Assembly (NCBI GenBank): GCA_964538455.1
Contig: CAZIDZ010000008.1
Span: 1 to 64,000, forward strand
Source: JAZDLX01 sp964538455
GTDB lineage: Bacteria > Electryoneota > Electryoneia > Electryoneales > Electryoneaceae
Length of the DNA: 64,000 nucleotides
Reading direction: 5' to 3'
The notes beneath the pieces are model-generated. The model was given only the letters and a program-made list of their open reading frames with translations. It made no database searches and had not been told where the DNA came from. Shown in pieces: positions 61,394-64,000 of the stretch. The position numbers were made by a program, and so were the translations under genes. Numbering within the stretch: position 1 is the stretch's first letter; each line of letters starts with the position of its first letter.

Positions 61394-63955
61394 ATGAGAC
61401 GCTATCTCCGCTTTCTATTTCCCTTGGTGATCCTGCTCCTGCTCGTGCTTGCGATCTGGGGTCTGAATCGAGAGTTGGAAGAAGTCAGATTCCACGATGT
61501 TCTTCGCGCAATCCGCCAGATCCCCCTGACTCATTTGATCTTTGCCTTCATTTTCACGTTTCTCTCTTATGCTTCATTGAGCGCCTATGATTTCCTTGGC
61601 CTGCATTATGTAAAAGAGCATCTCCCGATTCCGAAAGTCCTCTTTACATCGTTCGTGTCCTACTCCATGAGCAACAATATCGGCCTCGCTTCGCTGGGTG
61701 GGTCGGCGATCAGGTACCGCCTCTATTTCGCATCGAACGTTCCGGGTTTAAGCATCGCGCGTCTGATCATGTTCACCGGTATCATGTTTTGGACAGGCCT
61801 CTGTTTCGTCGGAGGACTGACATCGATCTTACACCCTGTGATGGTGCCCCACGCACTTCACATCGTTTTCGAATCATCCTTTCCTCTTGGACTACTCCTG
61901 CTTGCCCTGCTCGCCGCTTATTTGACAGTAACCTTAGTCAATAAACGCCCACTCCACCTTGGCAAATGGGAAATCGAACTTCCTTCATTCCGGGAAGCCC
62001 TTCTCCAGATTCTATTTGCATCTCTCGATCTGATACTGACCGCAATGGTTCTGTTTATCCTGCTCCCCAGCGGGTCAGGCATATCCTATATCACCTTGCT
62101 GGGAATTTTCACATTCGGCATCATCGCAGGCATCATCAGCAATGTCCCGGGCGGAATCGGAGTGTTCGAGTTGGTCGTCCTTGCCCTGATGCCCGCGGAA
62201 ATCCCTCGAGCCTCATTACTCAGCACCCTCATCATCTACCGTCTCGCCTATTACCTCGTGCCACTCGCCATCAGCATCCTGCTGCTTGGAATCTATGAGA
62301 TTCAACGCTCGCGCGAGCGCATCCGGCCCGCCTTTCGCAGCGTTCAAAACCTGTTGACCATGTTTATCCCGCGGCTGCTTTCCGTGTTGATTTTCAGCGC
62401 CGGAGTGATCCTCCTGCTGTCCGGGGCGACTCCCAACCTTCCCCATCGGTTGGAAATATTGAGGGATATTCTCCCCCTGCCGATGATCGAGCTATCTCAT
62501 TTCCTGGGAAGTCTGCTCGGTGTGGCACTCCTCTTTCTTGCCTTCGGGATACGTCAACGGCTGGATGCCTCCTACGTTCTATCCCTGATACTGCTCGCCC
62601 TTGGAGTTGCCGCCTCCCTGCTGAAGGGACTCGACTACGAGGAGGCCGCGTTTCTCGGAGTCAGCCTGCTGCTGTTGCTCCCATCGCACAAGTACTTCTA
62701 CCGAAAATCCGCTCTCTCCTCATTCTGGTTGAGCCGGACCTCTTTTCTCGCCATCGCCACCGCGCTGATCGGGTCAATCTGGTTGGGCTTTTTCGCCTAC
62801 AGGCATGTCGAATACAGCACTGAGCTGTGGTGGAAATTCGAGTTTGAGGGCGACGTTTCACGATTCCTTCGCGCCACGGTTGGCGCCGCGGTGCTTCTGG
62901 TCAGTCTTTCGCTGGCTCGACTCCTGCGCCCGTCACGACCGAAGATGAGCCTCTCCGTCCCCTCGGATCTGGAAGCCGTGACACGAATCATCACCTCCCC
63001 CGAATGCGATTCAACAATCGCCTGGCTGGCATTCCTCGGTGACAAACAATTCCTCTTCAGCCAATCGAGAAATTCTTTCCTGATGTATGCGATTTCGGGG
63101 CGAAGCTGGATCACGATGGGCGATCCAATCGGGGATCGCGAGGAGGCTCAGGAATTGATCCTGGAATTTCGCAGGCAATGTGAACGAGCCGGCGCATGGT
63201 CTGTCTTTTACGAGACAAAAGAAGAGAACCTTGGGGTGTACATCGACCAGGGATTGACACTGATGAAAATCGGCGAGGATGCCATCGTCGATCTCGACAG
63301 GTTTTCCATCGAGGGCGGCGCGCGAAAAACCCTTCGTTATACGATCCGTCATTTGGAGCAGAAAGACGGAGCGCATTTTGAGATTTTTCCCCCGGACCAG
63401 GTGCGTGCACGAATGCGTGAGCTGCAAGAGATTTCAGATTCCTGGCTAAAGGAAAAACACACCCGGGAAAAGAGATTCTCACTCGGCTATTTCAACGAGG
63501 ACTATCTCTCGTTGTTCCCTATCGCCACAGTGATGATCCAGAACAGAATCGTCGCCTTTGCCAATGTCTGGATCAGCGGTTCGAGGGAGGAACTGTCCGT
63601 TGATTTGATGCGATACGGAAAAGAGGCACCCCACAGCACAATGGACTACCTCTTTATGAAATTGTTGCTGTGGGGCAAGGAACAGGGATTCCGCCGGTTC
63701 AACCTCGGGCTGGCTCCTCTCGCCGGTTTCGTGAACACACCGACCTCCAGCCTCTGGCAACAGACCGGACATCTGCTTTACAAGTACGGCGAATACTTCT
63801 ACAATTTCCGTGGATTGCACGATTACAAGAAGAAATTCGATCCCCTCTGGAAACCTCGGTATATAGCCGGTCCCAGCGGATTCGCCGTGCCTCAGGTGGT
63901 CATCAATCTCGCTTCGTTGATCTCCGGCGGCATCACGGGGATCATCGGCGAATAA
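61394..63955 (+). CDS. mprF: MprF-type phosphatidylglycerol lysyltransferase/flippase
   Basis: 853-residue bifunctional membrane protein. The N-terminal ~530 residues hold about 14 helices of the flippase/LPG_synthase_TM type, including YSMSNNIGLASLGGSAIRYR and NVPGGIGVFE. The C-terminal ~310 residues are the soluble DUF2156/GNAT-like domain that transfers an amino acid from aminoacyl-tRNA to phosphatidylglycerol (GRSWITMGDPIGD, MDYLFMKLLLWGKEQGFRRFNLGLAPLAG). The product gives resistance to cationic peptides in known cases. GGAG lies 11 nt before ATG 61394, and a possible -10 TATCTT at 61321. Stands alone on the plus strand behind tRNA-Asn. Confidence 0.93.
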   Translation: MRRYLRFLFPLVILLLLVLAIWGLNRELEEVRFHDVLRAIRQIPLTHLIFAFIFTFLSYASLSAYDFLGLHYVKEHLPIPKVLFTSFVSYSMSNNIGLASLGGSAIRYRLYFASNVPGLSIARLIMFTGIMFWTGLCFVGGLTSILHPVMVPHALHIVFESSFPLGLLLLALLAAYLTVTLVNKRPLHLGKWEIELPSFREALLQILFASLDLILTAMVLFILLPSGSGISYITLLGIFTFGIIAGIISNVPGGIGVFELVVLALMPAEIPRASLLSTLIIYRLAYYLVPLAISILLLGIYEIQRSRERIRPAFRSVQNLLTMFIPRLLSVLIFSAGVILLLSGATPNLPHRLEILRDILPLPMIELSHFLGSLLGVALLFLAFGIRQRLDASYVLSLILLALGVAASLLKGLDYEEAAFLGVSLLLLLPSHKYFYRKSALSSFWLSRTSFLAIATALIGSIWLGFFAYRHVEYSTELWWKFEFEGDVSRFLRATVGAAVLLVSLSLARLLRPSRPKMSLSVPSDLEAVTRIITSPECDSTIAWLAFLGDKQFLFSQSRNSFLMYAISGRSWITMGDPIGDREEAQELILEFRRQCERAGAWSVFYETKEENLGVYIDQGLTLMKIGEDAIVDLDRFSIEGGARKTLRYTIRHLEQKDGAHFEIFPPDQVRARMRELQEISDSWLKEKHTREKRFSLGYFNEDYLSLFPIATVMIQNRIVAFANVWISGSREELSVDLMRYGKEAPHSTMDYLFMKLLLWGKEQGFRRFNLGLAPLAGFVNTPTSSLWQQTGHLLYKYGEYFYNFRGLHDYKKKFDPLWKPRYIAGPSGFAVPQVVINLASLISGGITGIIGE

Positions 63956-64000
63956 CCGTCCTCAACCCGCTCTCCCGGGGGCACCGCCACGCAATATCGC

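Overview
The window is a 64-kb piece of a draft (probably metagenome-derived) scaffold: two runs of exactly 100 N (22478-22577 and 41200-41299) mark unresolved joins. Five secreted proteins end in the Y/A-P-N-P-F-N sorting domain typical of type IX secretion cargo. Together with a PorV-like outer-membrane barrel, many lipoproteins, full Nuo and Rnf complexes and -10 boxes of the form TAnnTT, this points to a high-GC, Gram-negative member of the FCB superphylum (Bacteroidota/Zixibacteria/Latescibacteria-like). I cannot name the phylum.

Layout. 1-1.3 kb: rpmE and a DUF1385 gene. 1.6-4.9 kb: a thiamine-binding protein, a lipoprotein and two exported proteins that unusually carry zinc ribbons. 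5.2-19.0 kb: one long minus-strand operon, nuoABCDEFGHIJKLMN (respiratory complex I), with a strong promoter at 19.2 kb, a short NuoG, and a GxxExxY/PD-(D/E)XK-type gene wedged between nuoI and nuoH and flanked by CAGGAT-type repeats. 19.5-22.2 kb: secreted GH31 glycosidase. 22.6-28.7 kb: nrdR-rnfCDGEAB, an ion-pumping ferredoxin:NAD+ oxidoreductase. 28.9-31.0 kb: glyA and rpiB. 31.1-34.9 kb: an envelope operon (lipoprotein, PorV-like barrel, TPR lipoprotein). 35.0-36.6 kb: HIT hydrolase and AmrS radical SAM enzyme.

37.4-49.6 kb: exoprotein-rich region with a beta-propeller lipoprotein, a subtilase, an EF-G-like factor (fusA2, interrupted by a gap) and two tandem beta-helix exoproteins. 50.0-57.8 kb: uvrA, a receiver-histidine kinase, a CitD-CitE fusion, a GNAT, a DUF1697 gene and a small membrane protein. 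58.2-64 kb: a decayed ABM-like gene, a tRNA 3' remnant, another beta-helix exoprotein, tRNA-Asn and MprF.

Intergenic DNA is unusually rich in palindromic repeat families: GGGGACAC elements, CAGGAT pairs, CCCGAC..GGGCCACCC hairpins, GTCATCC hairpins and CCCAGACGG hairpins. The best candidate for something undescribed is the nuclease-like GxxExxY gene lying between CAGGAT repeats that also provide its first codons, with empty copies of the same repeat pair at other gene junctions. Complex I and Rnf together suggest energy metabolism that links NADH, ferredoxin and quinones; secreted glycosidase, protease and beta-helix proteins suggest breakdown of, or attachment to, polymers.
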